Below, one piece after another: positions 19,844 to 28,991 of a stretch of 64,000 nt of DNA. Source of the DNA: Terriglobia bacterium (GTDB lineage Bacteria > Acidobacteriota > Terriglobia > Terriglobales > Acidobacteriaceae). The translations under genes and the position numbers were made by a program. The number at the start of each line of letters is the position of its first letter. Within the stretch, counting starts at the first letter, position 1. The stretch lies in assembly GCA_020073215.1 (NCBI GenBank), contig JAIQFO010000019.1:1-64000 (forward strand), in the 5' to 3' direction. The notes below the pieces were generated by a model. It searched no databases, was not told the origin of the DNA, and saw nothing but the letters and a program-made list of their open reading frames with translations.

Positions 19844-20425
19844 ATGAATCGCAATATCGTTTTCGTGCTCGTGGCACTTCTGGCGCTTACTCTCGCGGCC
19901 AGCGCCGGTAGCATCAGTGGGAAAGTCTCCGGAGTTACCGGAGAATCGGTGGTCTACGTGGACACGATTGCCGGAAAGACGTTCCCGGCGCCAACCGCCA
20001 AGCCGGTCATCGACCAGAAGGGCTTGATGTTTACACCGCACATTGTAGCTGTGGAGCAAGGCACGACGGTCGAGTTCCTGAACAGCGACAAGGTTGCTCA
20101 TAACGTCTTCTGGCCTTCGGTCGGCGGCAACAAGAAACTTACTCACAACCTGGGCACTTGGCCGCAAGGCGAAAAGCGTGCCTTCAAGTTCGACAATCCG
20201 GGCGCGGTACCGTTGCTGTGCAATGTTCATCCCGAGATGGCCGGCTATATTGTCGTGTCGCCGACTCCGTACTTCGCGACCACCGACAAGTCGGGCGCCT
20301 ACAAAATCGAGAACGTGCCCGACGGCAACTACACCGTTACCGCCTGGCATGAAGGCACCAAGAACCAGTCCAAGCCGGTGGCAGTGGCGGGCGACAGCAA
20401 AGCGGACTTCACACTTAGCAAATAG
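19844..20425 (+). CDS. Periplasmic cupredoxin with carboxypeptidase-regulatory-like tail
   Basis: The 193-residue protein has a signal peptide (MNRNIVFVLVALLALTLAASA). A plastocyanin-like domain follows, with ligand candidates for a type 1 copper site: His in DKVAHNVFW, and Cys, His and Met in LLCNVHPEMAGYI. The C-terminal 60 residues (TTDKSGAYKIENVPDGNYTVTAWHEG) form a carboxypeptidase-regulatory or CnaB-like beta-sandwich. It is probably a small electron carrier of the periplasm acting with the Rieske/cytochrome b complex. AAGGAG precedes the ATG. A terminator follows, separating it from the next gene. Confidence 0.85.
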   Translation: MNRNIVFVLVALLALTLAASAGSISGKVSGVTGESVVYVDTIAGKTFPAPTAKPVIDQKGLMFTPHIVAVEQGTTVEFLNSDKVAHNVFWPSVGGNKKLTHNLGTWPQGEKRAFKFDNPGAVPLLCNVHPEMAGYIVVSPTPYFATTDKSGAYKIENVPDGNYTVTAWHEGTKNQSKPVAVAGDSKADFTLSK

Positions 20426-20440
20426 AGAAAAGAAGAAAAA

Positions 20441-20472
20441 GGAGCGGACGGCCACGTCCGCTCCGGCCTTTT
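20441..20472 (+). terminator. Rho-independent terminator or attenuator
   Basis: A perfect nine-base stem GGAGCGGAC (20441-20449) and GTCCGCTCC (20456-20464) with a six-base loop is followed by GGCC and TTTT. It lies 15 bases after the cupredoxin stop and only 47 bases before the next gene's start. It probably lowers read-through, so the two upstream genes would be expressed more than the complex genes below. Confidence 0.7.
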
Positions 20473-20519
20473 ACGAGTAGAATGCTTTCCGTCAAACGAA
20501 TGCACTGGGGATTGCCGTC

Positions 20520-22505
20520 TTGCTGAAGCGGTTCAAAGACAAAAAAGTAGACAGGGATTGGTTGAACACAAATTTTCCCTGCATGATGGCCTGCCCGGCC
20601 CACACCAACGCGGGCCGCTACGTCGCGCTGATTGCGGAAGGGCGATTTGAGGAAGCGTACAAATTTGCCCGCGACCCGAACCCGCTGGCGAGCATCTGCG
20701 GCCGAGTCTGTGCGCATCCCTGCGAAACTGCCTGTCGCCGCGGCGATATCGATCGCCCCATCGCCATACGCGCCCTCAAGCGCTTTCTGACGGAGCGCCA
20801 CGGCCCGGAATCGAAGCATCCTGTCGACATCAATGCGGGACGGGGACAGAACAAACTGCCCTTCAAAGTTGCGGTGGTGGGCGGCGGGCCCGTCGGACTT
20901 TCGGCGGCGCATGATCTCGCACTCATGGGCTACTCGGTCACGATTTTTGAAGCCGCTCCCGTGGCCGGCGGAATGCTTTACCTCGGCATTCCCGAATATC
21001 GCCTGCCTCGCGACGTGGTGGAAGCACAAGTGCGAGAGATCCTCGCGACCGGCGACATCACGCTGAAGCTCAATCAGGCGGCGGGACGCGACTTCACGGT
21101 TTCCGACCTGCGACATCAGGGCTTCGACGCGGTGCTGGTCGCGGTGGGCGCACATCGCAGCCGCGATCTCACCATTCCGGGTGTCGACCTGGATGGCGTT
21201 TATAAGGGCATCGATTTTCTGCTCAACGTGAATCTCGGCTACAAGTTCACCATCGGAAAGAAGGTCATCGTGATCGGCGGCGGCAACGTCGCCATGGATG
21301 TGGCGCGTTCGGCGGCCCGCGAAGTAGTCCGGCAGCATGTTGCCGGAGTCGAAGACCTCGAGCCTTCGCTCGAGAGTGTAAGTGCCGTGGCCACGAAAGA
21401 AATGGTGGACGTATCGCTCTCTGCCCTTCGCCTGGGCGCGCAGGAAGTGCATCTCGTCTGCCTGGAAAAGCGCGAAGAAATGCCGGCGGCGCTGGAAGAA
21501 ATTGAAGAGGCCGAAACCGAAGGCATCGTCATGCATCCCGGCCTCGGGCCCAAGCGCATGATCGGCAAAGACGGCAAAGTGGTGGCGTTGGAGACGCTGA
21601 AGACGAAGTGGGTCTTCGATCAGAACCGGCGCTTCAATCCCGCGTTCTACGAGGGCAGTGAAACGCAACTGGAGTGCGACACCATCATCATGGCTGTCGG
21701 CCAGGCGCCTAATCTGGATTTTCTTAAACCGGAAGACGGTGTGGAGAAATCACCACGCGGGCTGATCGCGGTGAACCCGCAAACGCTGATGACCTCGGCG
21801 AACGGCATCTTTGCCGGAGGTGACTGCGTGTTCGGTCCGCGGCTGATCATCGACAGTGTGGCCGACGGCAAGCGCGCCGCAGTCGGGATCGATGAATTCC
21901 TGCGTGGCCACACGCACCCCGAACCGATTGTCGAAGTCGAAGTCTTCAAGCGCCACAGCATGCCGCTGGAGTTATTGGACCTGGCTCGTCAGCCCATCCC
22001 GATGCTGCCGCTCGAGCGCCGCACCGGAGTGACCGAAGTCGAGGTCGGCTACGACGCTCAGTCTGCGATGGAGGAAGCTCAGCGCTGCCTGCACTGCTGG
22101 GTGAATACGATCTTTGAAGGCGTCCCCGAAGATGGAAGCATGTGTATTCTGTGCGGCGGATGCGTGGATGTGTGCCCGGAGAACTGCCTGTCGCTGGTCT
22201 CGCTCGATCGCATTCAGTTCGAGCCCGACACGGTCGAGCAGATTCGCGAGCACCAGGAATTGTTCGGTGTGGAGCTCGACGAGGTGGCCGCCGACGAACT
22301 CGGCATCGTGACCGGTTCCGCCATGCTGAAAGACGAGACTCGCTGTATTCGCTGCGGGCTCTGCGCCATGCGCTGTCCGGTCGGCACCATCACCATGGAG
22401 TCGTACAACCTGGTGTCAGCCGAGCGAACCGGATTGATTTCGATTGAATCGATTGACGGCCCGTTCCGGCCCAAGGCGCCGGTTGCGGCTGGAGGCCCGA
22501 AGTAA
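20520..22505 (+). CDS. GltD-like NAD(P)/FAD oxidoreductase with ferredoxin domain
   Basis: The 661-residue cytoplasmic flavoprotein resembles the small subunit of glutamate synthase. The N-terminus has the Cys-rich segment FPCMMACPAHTNAGRYV and ICGRVCAHPCETACRRG for Fe-S clusters. An FAD fold (VAVVGGGPVGLSAAHDLALMG) and an NAD(P) fold (KKVIVIGGGNVAMDVARSA) follow. A C-terminal ferredoxin domain has two [4Fe-4S] motifs (CILCGGCVDVCP and CIRCGLCAMRCP). No gltB is present. It is followed 17 bases later by the Rieske gene, so it may feed electrons into, or take them from, that complex. The start is a TTG at 20520. The electron partner is inference. Confidence 0.85.
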   Translation: MLKRFKDKKVDRDWLNTNFPCMMACPAHTNAGRYVALIAEGRFEEAYKFARDPNPLASICGRVCAHPCETACRRGDIDRPIAIRALKRFLTERHGPESKHPVDINAGRGQNKLPFKVAVVGGGPVGLSAAHDLALMGYSVTIFEAAPVAGGMLYLGIPEYRLPRDVVEAQVREILATGDITLKLNQAAGRDFTVSDLRHQGFDAVLVAVGAHRSRDLTIPGVDLDGVYKGIDFLLNVNLGYKFTIGKKVIVIGGGNVAMDVARSAAREVVRQHVAGVEDLEPSLESVSAVATKEMVDVSLSALRLGAQEVHLVCLEKREEMPAALEEIEEAETEGIVMHPGLGPKRMIGKDGKVVALETLKTKWVFDQNRRFNPAFYEGSETQLECDTIIMAVGQAPNLDFLKPEDGVEKSPRGLIAVNPQTLMTSANGIFAGGDCVFGPRLIIDSVADGKRAAVGIDEFLRGHTHPEPIVEVEVFKRHSMPLELLDLARQPIPMLPLERRTGVTEVEVGYDAQSAMEEAQRCLHCWVNTIFEGVPEDGSMCILCGGCVDVCPENCLSLVSLDRIQFEPDTVEQIREHQELFGVELDEVAADELGIVTGSAMLKDETRCIRCGLCAMRCPVGTITMESYNLVSAERTGLISIESIDGPFRPKAPVAAGGPK

Positions 22506-22522
22506 CGGGTTCGAGGAAACCA

Positions 22523-23056
22523 ATGGCAGAAGAAAAAAAGAACACACCCGCGGAACGTGAGGCGGGACCCAGCGCCGAGTTCGATCGCCGCGCTTTTTTC
22601 GTGAAGCTGGGTTTGGGATCGTTGGGCATCGCCGCGGCCGGCACGGCGGCGTTTTCGTACCAGTTTCTCTCGCCGAATGTCTTGTACGAGCCCTCTCCGA
22701 TCGTCAATGCCGGCAAGCCGGAAAGTTATGCGGTGGATTCGGTAACGCTTGACGTGAACTCCGGAATCTATCTGGTCCGCACCGAGAAAGGCTTTTTTGC
22801 GCTGAGCGCCGTCTGCACCCACCTCGGCTGCCTGACCGCATGGAAGCCCGAGTTGGGGGAGCATGGCATCATCGCTTGTCCTTGTCATGGCAGCAAATTT
22901 TATGTTCGGGACCCCGGGCACATTCCCGGTGAGAAGATTGAAGGCCCCGCGCCCAGGCCACTGCCCTGGCTGGAGGTTTCGCTTAGCGATGACGGAGATC
23001 TGTTGGTGGATCGTTCCAAACAAATCGAACCCATGAAAGAGTTTTTGAGGGTGTGA
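22523..23056 (+). CDS. Rieske iron-sulfur protein
   Basis: The 177-residue subunit of a cytochrome bc/b6f-type complex carries the [2Fe-2S] centre that takes electrons from quinol. It has a charged N-terminus, [19 protein letters not shown] (a membrane anchor with a Tat-like RRAFF start), and the two cluster-binding loops CTHLGC and CPCHGS separated by a normal distance. The C-terminal [20 protein letters not shown] is a typical Rieske end. Its stop overlaps the cytochrome b start by four bases (GTGA), indicating coupled translation. Confidence 0.95.
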   Translation: MAEEKKNTPAEREAGPSAEFDRRAFFVKLGLGSLGIAAAGTAAFSYQFLSPNVLYEPSPIVNAGKPESYAVDSVTLDVNSGIYLVRTEKGFFALSAVCTHLGCLTAWKPELGEHGIIACPCHGSKFYVRDPGHIPGEKIEGPAPRPLPWLEVSLSDDGDLLVDRSKQIEPMKEFLRV

Positions 23057-23847
23057 GCGTGGCGAAAACAATCGCAAACTACTTCGAGGAGTTGCGCGGC
23101 ACGCGAGTCTGGCGGTCGGTATTCCGCAGCGGGACCGGATCGAGCACGCTGCACCGGGCGCTCGCGGTGCAGCAGAATGTATTCCTGCACCTGTTCTCTA
23201 CCAAAGTGCGGACCCGCATGCTCAGCGTCAGCGCGACCTGGTATCTGGGAACGCTGACCTTCGGAACCTTTCTCATCCTGGTAGCCACCGGCATTCCCCT
23301 GATGTTCTATTACCATCCCTCGGTGCCGCAGGCCTATGCCGACACCAAGGATCTGCAGTTCGTAGTTTCCTCGGGCCTGTTTCTGCGCAACCTGCACCGC
23401 TGGTCGGCACACGCGATGGTCTTCCTGGTGTTCGCGCACATGTTCAAGGTGTTCTACCGTGGCGCATATCGGGCGCCCCGCGAATTCAATTGGGTGATTG
23501 GAGTCATCCTGCTGCTGGTCACGCTACTGCTCAGCTACACCGGATACCTGCTGCCTTGGGATCAGTTGGCCTTTTGGGCGATCACGGTAGGTTCGAATAT
23601 CGCTGCCGCCGTGCCGGTAATGGGCAACAAGGTTCACTTCCTGATGCTGGGAGGCAATCTGGTGAACGCCAATGCTCTGCTGCGTTTCTACGTGTTGCAT
23701 TGCATGATTCTGCCTTTAGTTGCGATCCTTTTTGTCGCAGTGCATTTCTGGCGGATTCGCAAGGACGGCGGCCTCTACGCCCACCAAAGCGAGCCCAGGA
23801 CCTTGGCGGCGCAAGCGGTTCCGGCGGCCGTGAAGGGAGGGCAATAG
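23053..23847 (+). CDS. Cytochrome b, N-terminal four-helix part (b6-like)
   Basis: The 264-residue membrane protein binds the two b haems of the quinol-oxidising complex. Its helix B reads [18 protein letters not shown] with His spacing 14, and helix D reads [18 protein letters not shown] with His spacing 15, the unequal spacing of the b6f-type rather than the bc1-type. About 40 residues precede the first helix ([26 protein letters not shown]). No cysteine is present where b6 binds its extra haem. The start is the GTG at 23053, overlapping the Rieske stop. The C-terminal half of cytochrome b is a separate gene, as in b6f complexes. Confidence 0.93.
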   Translation: MSVAKTIANYFEELRGTRVWRSVFRSGTGSSTLHRALAVQQNVFLHLFSTKVRTRMLSVSATWYLGTLTFGTFLILVATGIPLMFYYHPSVPQAYADTKDLQFVVSSGLFLRNLHRWSAHAMVFLVFAHMFKVFYRGAYRAPREFNWVIGVILLLVTLLLSYTGYLLPWDQLAFWAITVGSNIAAAVPVMGNKVHFLMLGGNLVNANALLRFYVLHCMILPLVAILFVAVHFWRIRKDGGLYAHQSEPRTLAAQAVPAAVKGGQ

Positions 23848-23849
23848 CA

Positions 23850-24566
23850 ATGGCTGAGAAGACGCCCAATCCGAAAGACTTCATTGCCGGCATGGACTCG
23901 CATGCGCGCAAGTCGCCGACCAGGGTTGTCTTCGTCACCCGGAGAACCTCGGCGCAGGTCAAGGCGACCGACGAAGATGAGGTGCAGACCTATCCGGAAG
24001 TCCTGTTCCGCGCCCTCGTCGCCATCGAGGTGCTTACGATCGCGCTGGTGGGCATGGCGCTTCTCTTTAACGCTCCACTGGAGGGTATTGCCGATCCCTC
24101 GCATACGCCCAATCCCGCCAAGGCGCCGTGGTACTTCCTCGGATTACAGGAAATGCTGCACTACTTTCCGCCCGTGGTCGCGGGTGTGCTGGTTCCGGGT
24201 TTGGTCGTGATGGCTCTGATAGTGATTCCGTATTTCAACATCAACATCGAGGCCGAAGGCGTTTTTCTGAAGGACCGCAAGCGCCGCGTCCTGATTTTCT
24301 ATGTGGTTGCCGCCGTTCTCTCGGTGTTCCTGTTGTGGTTCGATGTGTACGTGGCGCTGGTACCAACCCTGATCGTCGTCGGGTTCATGGCGCTGGCGGC
24401 GCAAAGTTCTCCGCAGTCAACTTCGTCGTTCCAGCGTTATCTGGCTGGCAGACCGCTTTCATTCTGGATTATGACCTGGTTTCTGTTCGAACTGGCCGTG
24501 CTCACGGCGGTTGGCACATTCTTCCGCGGCCCGGGTTGGTCCTGGGTGTTGCCCTGGAGGAGCTAA
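23850..24566 (+). CDS. Cytochrome b, C-terminal part (subunit IV-like)
   Basis: The 238-residue membrane protein supplies the remaining helices of the split cytochrome b. After a polar N-terminus come helix E (VLFRALVAIEVLTIALVGMAL), the loop DPSHTPNPAKAPWYFLGLQE and three more hydrophobic helices. The quinol-site motif, usually P-E-W-Y, reads A-P-W-Y here, so the glutamate is replaced. I chose the ATG at 23850, two bases after the previous stop; GGAGGG lies just upstream. The frame is open farther 5' only in the shadow of the previous gene. Confidence 0.92.
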   Translation: MAEKTPNPKDFIAGMDSHARKSPTRVVFVTRRTSAQVKATDEDEVQTYPEVLFRALVAIEVLTIALVGMALLFNAPLEGIADPSHTPNPAKAPWYFLGLQEMLHYFPPVVAGVLVPGLVVMALIVIPYFNINIEAEGVFLKDRKRRVLIFYVVAAVLSVFLLWFDVYVALVPTLIVVGFMALAAQSSPQSTSSFQRYLAGRPLSFWIMTWFLFELAVLTAVGTFFRGPGWSWVLPWRS

Positions 24567-26621
24567 TTGCAATCGTCCAAGAACAAAATGTCTTCCCTCT
24601 GGCAGAGTTGGTTCGGTCATCCGGTACGCGCGTTTGGCGTGGTCAGCCTCTTACTGTTGATTGCGCTGGCCATCGCACCGGCCAAGAATCACTTCAGTGA
24701 ATGGCGCCACTACCAGAACAAATATCTGGCGCTGATTCGGACCCGGGGAGAGGCTGTCACGCTGCAGCGCCATTTCCACGACGGCATCCAGCAGATCTGG
24801 ATTCCGCAACTCGGAGTCGTAGATCGCTGTACCACCTGCCACGCCGGATTGAAAGAAGCCAGTCTTGCCGACGTCAGCATACAGCCGTTCCGCCGCCATC
24901 CGGTAATCCCGCACACGCTCGACCAGTTCGGCTGCGTGATGTGTCACCGTGGACAAGGCCCAGCGACCACCGTTGAAGAGGCCCACAGCAGCACGCTGGC
25001 CTGGGAGCAACCCATCCTGCCGGCACGCTACGTCCAATCTTCCTGCGGACAATGCCATCGCGCTCCTCTGACCGGCACACCGCAACTGAACCTGGGACGT
25101 AATCTGCTGGGACGATATGGCTGTGTGCACTGTCACACCATCAAACTGCCCGACGGCAGCGCCATCCAGCCGACCGACGATCCGCCTTCGCTTCAGCACG
25201 TCGCTGACAAGACCACGCGGGAATGGATTTACGCGTGGTTGAAGGATCCCCAGGCATACGCCGTCACCGCGACGATGCCGAATTTCAAGTTGACCGATGA
25301 CAACGCGCGCGATATTTCGGCTTTTCTGATCGCGAGCAGCACTCCGCTCGCAGGAGACACGGCGCCGGTTCCTAAAGAGCAGAAGGCGCCCGATCCAACG
25401 GCTGGGGCCAGCTTGTACGGCGAGTCATTCTGCGCCTCCTGCCATGCCGTGCAGAACGCCGCCGGAAATGTGGTGGGCGGTGACATTGGTCCGGAACTCA
25501 CCCGCGTCGGCACCAAAGTCAAACCCGAATGGTTGCGGGCGTGGTTGCACAACCCGCGTGTCTACGATCCGGAAACGGCCATGCCGCACTACCGTTTAAC
25601 CGATCCCCAACTTTCCCTGCTGACTGCCTTCCTGGGAAACAAGTCAGATTCCGACCTGCTGGCGAATGTGCATCTCGACGCCGCCACGCCCGAGCAGATT
25701 GCGCACGGCAAGCTTCTGGTGACCGAATACGGCTGCGCCTCATGTCACCTGATCAACGGCATCAAGAAGCCGGATAACTTCGCCCCTGAATTGACCCGCA
25801 TCGGGAGCAAGCCGCTCACACAAATTATTTTCCTACCCGGAATGACGCACGCCATACCGGACTACATTTCGGCCAAGATCCGGCAACCGCGTTCCTTTGG
25901 ATCGGCCCTGAAGATGCCGCAGTTCGCCCTCGCCCCCGCGCAAGTCGATGCTTTGACGACGGCTCTGCTCGCGCTCACCGACCGGGCACATGACTTGCCG
26001 CTGGCCTTGACCGTACCGCAGAAGCTGCCTTCGAATTACCAGCCCGCGGGCAAAGCTGGAAAACTCATGGCCGATATGGCTTGCTTCACCTGCCACGCCA
26101 TCAACGGACGCGGCGGCGATCTGGCTCCCGACCTGACCTGGGAAGGCAGTTCGGTGCAGCGGCCGTGGTTGCAGGCGTTCTTGAAGAACCCCGGCACGCT
26201 GCGTCCGGCTCTGATTCGCCGCATGCCAAAGTTCAACATTTCCGATGACGACGCGAAGGAACTGACCGACTACATCATGACCGCGTATCAGACTCCGGCA
26301 TTCGACCGCGACTCGATGCCGGCCAGCGGCTATCCGCCCGCACAGGTGGAGCAAGGGAAACAGCTTTTCTATTCGAAGTATGCCTGCCAGGGTTGCCACA
26401 TCGTCGATACCAAGGTCGACAAAGGCTATATCGGACCGACCCTAACGCAAGTCGGCTCGCGCCTGAATGCCGTGTGGATTTACCACTGGCTCAAGGACCC
26501 GCAGGCCATGCGGTCCGGCACAATCGAGCCGAACCGCCACATGAGCGACGAAGATGCTCGGGCGCTGACCGCATTCCTGATGACGCAGAAGGGCGCCGGC
26601 AAGCAGGGGGCGAAGAAATAG
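24567..26621 (+). CDS. Eight-haem membrane-anchored cytochrome c
   Basis: The 684-residue protein has one N-terminal membrane helix (VVSLLLLIALAIAPA) and eight CxxCH motifs, at about residues 88, 123, 160, 186, 289, 390, 506 and 607. The first four are packed closely; the last four are each in a separate mono-haem cytochrome c domain of about 100 residues with a methionine-containing MPHYR-, MPQFA- or MPKFN-type loop. It probably replaces cytochrome f/c1 as electron acceptor of the adjacent Rieske/cytochrome b complex and delivers electrons in the periplasm. It starts with a TTG one base after the preceding stop. The function as acceptor is inferred from context. Confidence 0.88.
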   Translation: MQSSKNKMSSLWQSWFGHPVRAFGVVSLLLLIALAIAPAKNHFSEWRHYQNKYLALIRTRGEAVTLQRHFHDGIQQIWIPQLGVVDRCTTCHAGLKEASLADVSIQPFRRHPVIPHTLDQFGCVMCHRGQGPATTVEEAHSSTLAWEQPILPARYVQSSCGQCHRAPLTGTPQLNLGRNLLGRYGCVHCHTIKLPDGSAIQPTDDPPSLQHVADKTTREWIYAWLKDPQAYAVTATMPNFKLTDDNARDISAFLIASSTPLAGDTAPVPKEQKAPDPTAGASLYGESFCASCHAVQNAAGNVVGGDIGPELTRVGTKVKPEWLRAWLHNPRVYDPETAMPHYRLTDPQLSLLTAFLGNKSDSDLLANVHLDAATPEQIAHGKLLVTEYGCASCHLINGIKKPDNFAPELTRIGSKPLTQIIFLPGMTHAIPDYISAKIRQPRSFGSALKMPQFALAPAQVDALTTALLALTDRAHDLPLALTVPQKLPSNYQPAGKAGKLMADMACFTCHAINGRGGDLAPDLTWEGSSVQRPWLQAFLKNPGTLRPALIRRMPKFNISDDDAKELTDYIMTAYQTPAFDRDSMPASGYPPAQVEQGKQLFYSKYACQGCHIVDTKVDKGYIGPTLTQVGSRLNAVWIYHWLKDPQAMRSGTIEPNRHMSDEDARALTAFLMTQKGAGKQGAKK

Positions 26622-26622
26622 C

Positions 26623-27357
26623 ATGTTCAGACACTGGTGGATCCTCTTCGCAGTCTCCCTTGTCCTGGTAAGCGCAGGGTGCGCACGCAAGCCAGGACCG
26701 GCCTCCGTTCTAAAGCCCACAGGCTTTGGCGCCGCGCTGGTAGAGTCGAGTGGGGGCAAGCAGATCGGCGCAACCGGCATGGTGCTTGCTCAGCCTCTGG
26801 TCGTGCAGGTCAACGACGACCAGGGGAACGCCGTCACCGGAGCACTGGTTGAATTCGGCGGGCCTGCCGGAGTCAGCTTTGATCCGGCAAGCGGCCTGAC
26901 CGATTCCAGCGGACAACTCAGCACGAACGTAGCTTTGGGCAGCATGGCAGGCCGATATCAGCTCACCGCGCGCACATCCACCAAAGCTCAGAAATCGGTC
27001 GAACTGAAGATTGAAGAAATTGCGCTGGGATATCAAGAACAGCTTGGATTTCAACTCGACAGCAAGTATTGCGCCCGCTGCCACAATCCGGAGTCAACGC
27101 CGGAGCGGGTTTCGAATTACGACAATCTTGAGGTCAAGCCGCACCCGTTCACCGAGGGCGACACACTCAACAAAATGAGTGATGCCGACCTGACCGCCAT
27201 CATCGGTCATGGCGGGCCGGCGCTGAACAAGTCCGCATTGATGCCCCCGTACAGCTATACTCTCAGCAAGACCGAGATCGAGGCGCTGATTTCGTACATC
27301 CGCATGATTTCCGATCCCCCCTATCATGCTGCTGGAATGGTCTATGCGCAGAAGTAG
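26623..27357 (+). CDS. Lipoprotein with Ig-like (Big-1) domain and mono-haem cytochrome c
   Basis: The 244-residue protein has a lipobox VSAGC, so it is lipid-anchored. Residues 45-130 resemble a bacterial Ig-like domain (VVQVNDDQGNAVTGALVEFGGPAGVSF, DSSGQLSTNVALGSMAGRYQLTA). The C-terminal part carries a single haem motif CARCH and a distal-ligand candidate in ALMPPYSYTLS, as in small cytochromes c. It begins one base after the eight-haem gene's stop and its end overlaps the next gene. It may dock at the complex or link it to a carrier; this is inference. Confidence 0.8.
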   Translation: MFRHWWILFAVSLVLVSAGCARKPGPASVLKPTGFGAALVESSGGKQIGATGMVLAQPLVVQVNDDQGNAVTGALVEFGGPAGVSFDPASGLTDSSGQLSTNVALGSMAGRYQLTARTSTKAQKSVELKIEEIALGYQEQLGFQLDSKYCARCHNPESTPERVSNYDNLEVKPHPFTEGDTLNKMSDADLTAIIGHGGPALNKSALMPPYSYTLSKTEIEALISYIRMISDPPYHAAGMVYAQK

Positions 27358-28672
27358 GGCTGACTGGCTGGGCCTTGTTCTATGTGTACTCGGTCTCTCC
27401 GTTCCTGGACTGATCGGGACCAGCGTCGCGCTTGCGCAAGTGGTGTCGCCGGTGGAGATCAAAGACCCCGCGCTGCGCGCGCTGCAGCAGCAATACATGG
27501 ACGACCTGAGGCAAGCGGGCGCCGACATTCTGTCAACCCATTTCGATTATCCGTTCTACCTCAGCCGCAAACTCGACCTGGACCAAGCGCGGCAACAGGT
27601 CGCGGATCAATCATCCATTCGCTTTGACACGTATCGCGGCAAGACTGTGCTCGCGATCACGGGCAATTACTATGCAGCGTACTCCACGCAAAAAATCAAT
27701 GCCGAACAGCGGGCGCGGAGCACTTTTCTAAACGTGGCGCTGCCCATCCTGAAAGCCGCGGTTCCGCGCTTTCAGAACAACCCGCAGGTGCAGGGGTATG
27801 CGGTGGAAATTTCGCATCACATAATGGGAAAAGTGATGGGAGTTTCCATGGAGCGTCCGGAAAACCTCATGGTGTTTCTACCGCGGACCGGCGCTCTCAA
27901 GCTTCTGGTAGCGAAAGACGAGACCGCACAGCAGTCGGCGTTGCTGCAGGGACAGTTGTTTCTCAATGCGCAGCCCATCTCCATTTGGCTTAACGATTCG
28001 GTGCCGCCGCCTGTAAATCCTGACGATCACGCCGATGACACCGCCGCCAACGCCCAATCGAATCCAGATCAAACGGAAACGGAAGCCGTTCCCACAGGAA
28101 ACGGTAGCGGACCGAAGCCAGCCGCTTCTGCTCCTTCGGCCACGGTGAAACCGAAAGAACCGCCGCCACCGCCCCGAGACACCTCGACGCAGGCGCTGGC
28201 TGCAGTGCAACTTTCCAACCAGCCATGGGTCGATTCGATTGTGAAAGAGCTGGAGCCGCAGGCCCATTTTGTCGCTTACGCGCCGCCGAAATTCGTGGCC
28301 TTTCGGCAGGGAATCTATCTTGAGCTCTCGCTGAATTCCACGTTGCCGGGGTCTGCCGCTGGGTCGCGGTACAAGCTGGCAGCCACGGCTTTCGATGACC
28401 ACGTTGCCCACCTCATCCGTCCCCTGATGTCGTATTTCAAGGATTCGAAGGACTTTGACGGGATCGGCTTCAGCACGAACATACACCTTGAAGGCAAGTC
28501 AGCGCCCGCCGTATCCGAAGCCGTGGAATTTTTCTTTCCGCTTTCCTCTCTGCGCTGCTACGAGAAGTACGATTGCACCGGCCAGCAACTCCTGGACGCC
28601 GGAACCGTCCTCATCAATGGCGAACGTGTGGCCCTCGATCTGCAAATCGCCGAGGGCGGCTCGAGCCATTGA
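27344..28672 (+). CDS. Secreted protein of unknown function
   Basis: The 442-residue protein has a signal peptide (LGLVLCVLGLSVPGLIGTSVALA) and an alpha/beta N-terminal part (LRALQQQYMDDLRQAGADIL, then YRGKTVLAITGNYYAAY). A proline- and threonine-rich linker (residues about 225-280) precedes a second domain that ends in VLINGERVALDLQIAEGG. I do not recognise a family, but the same type of gene is common next to acidobacterial cytochrome clusters in my memory. It overlaps the previous gene by 14 bases; the upstream ATG at 27326 is the alternative start. Confidence 0.65.
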   Translation: MRRSRADWLGLVLCVLGLSVPGLIGTSVALAQVVSPVEIKDPALRALQQQYMDDLRQAGADILSTHFDYPFYLSRKLDLDQARQQVADQSSIRFDTYRGKTVLAITGNYYAAYSTQKINAEQRARSTFLNVALPILKAAVPRFQNNPQVQGYAVEISHHIMGKVMGVSMERPENLMVFLPRTGALKLLVAKDETAQQSALLQGQLFLNAQPISIWLNDSVPPPVNPDDHADDTAANAQSNPDQTETEAVPTGNGSGPKPAASAPSATVKPKEPPPPPRDTSTQALAAVQLSNQPWVDSIVKELEPQAHFVAYAPPKFVAFRQGIYLELSLNSTLPGSAAGSRYKLAATAFDDHVAHLIRPLMSYFKDSKDFDGIGFSTNIHLEGKSAPAVSEAVEFFFPLSSLRCYEKYDCTGQQLLDAGTVLINGERVALDLQIAEGGSSH

Positions 28673-28769
28673 GATGCTTTTCGCCTGACGCTTGTCAGCT
28701 ATACTATCGAGCACAAGAAGTAACCCGAAAAGACAAGACTATTCTGGCAAGCTGGGTGAAGCGTCGAGA

Positions 28770-28858
28770 ATCCCGCCCCGGAGGGGCGAACGAGCTTAGC
28801 CCAGCGCTTCAGCGCTGGGAAGAGTAGAAGAAATGATTCAAGTCCCGGAGGGACGACT
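28770..28858. repeat. Interspersed repeat cluster (three small hairpins)
   Basis: Three stems follow each other: GCCCC-GGA-GGGGC (near 28775), CCCAGCGC-TTCA-GCGCTGGG (28800-28819) and TCCC-GGA-GGGA (near 28843). This is the only recognisable content of the 319-base gap between the respiratory cluster and the polysaccharide locus, and it marks that boundary. No clear promoter for the next gene was found. Confidence 0.6.
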
Positions 28859-28991
28859 GAGTTCTCACGCACACTCTAAAGAGGCTTCTGATTTTGAAGG
28901 AATTGCGGCATCGCTGAAGCGATGTCCTGATACGAAGCATGCGTTTTTCTTTGCCGTGTAACTCGGCAGAAGAGGTTTCGAAGGGACAGGG

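Noticed and set aside
20415..21668. 417-codon open frame on the minus strand
   Set aside because: Antisense to the GltD-like flavoprotein and without recognisable motifs.
28685..28697. Small hairpin CTGAC-GCTT-GTCAG after the 27344 gene as terminator
   Set aside because: The stem is only five bases and no T tract follows.
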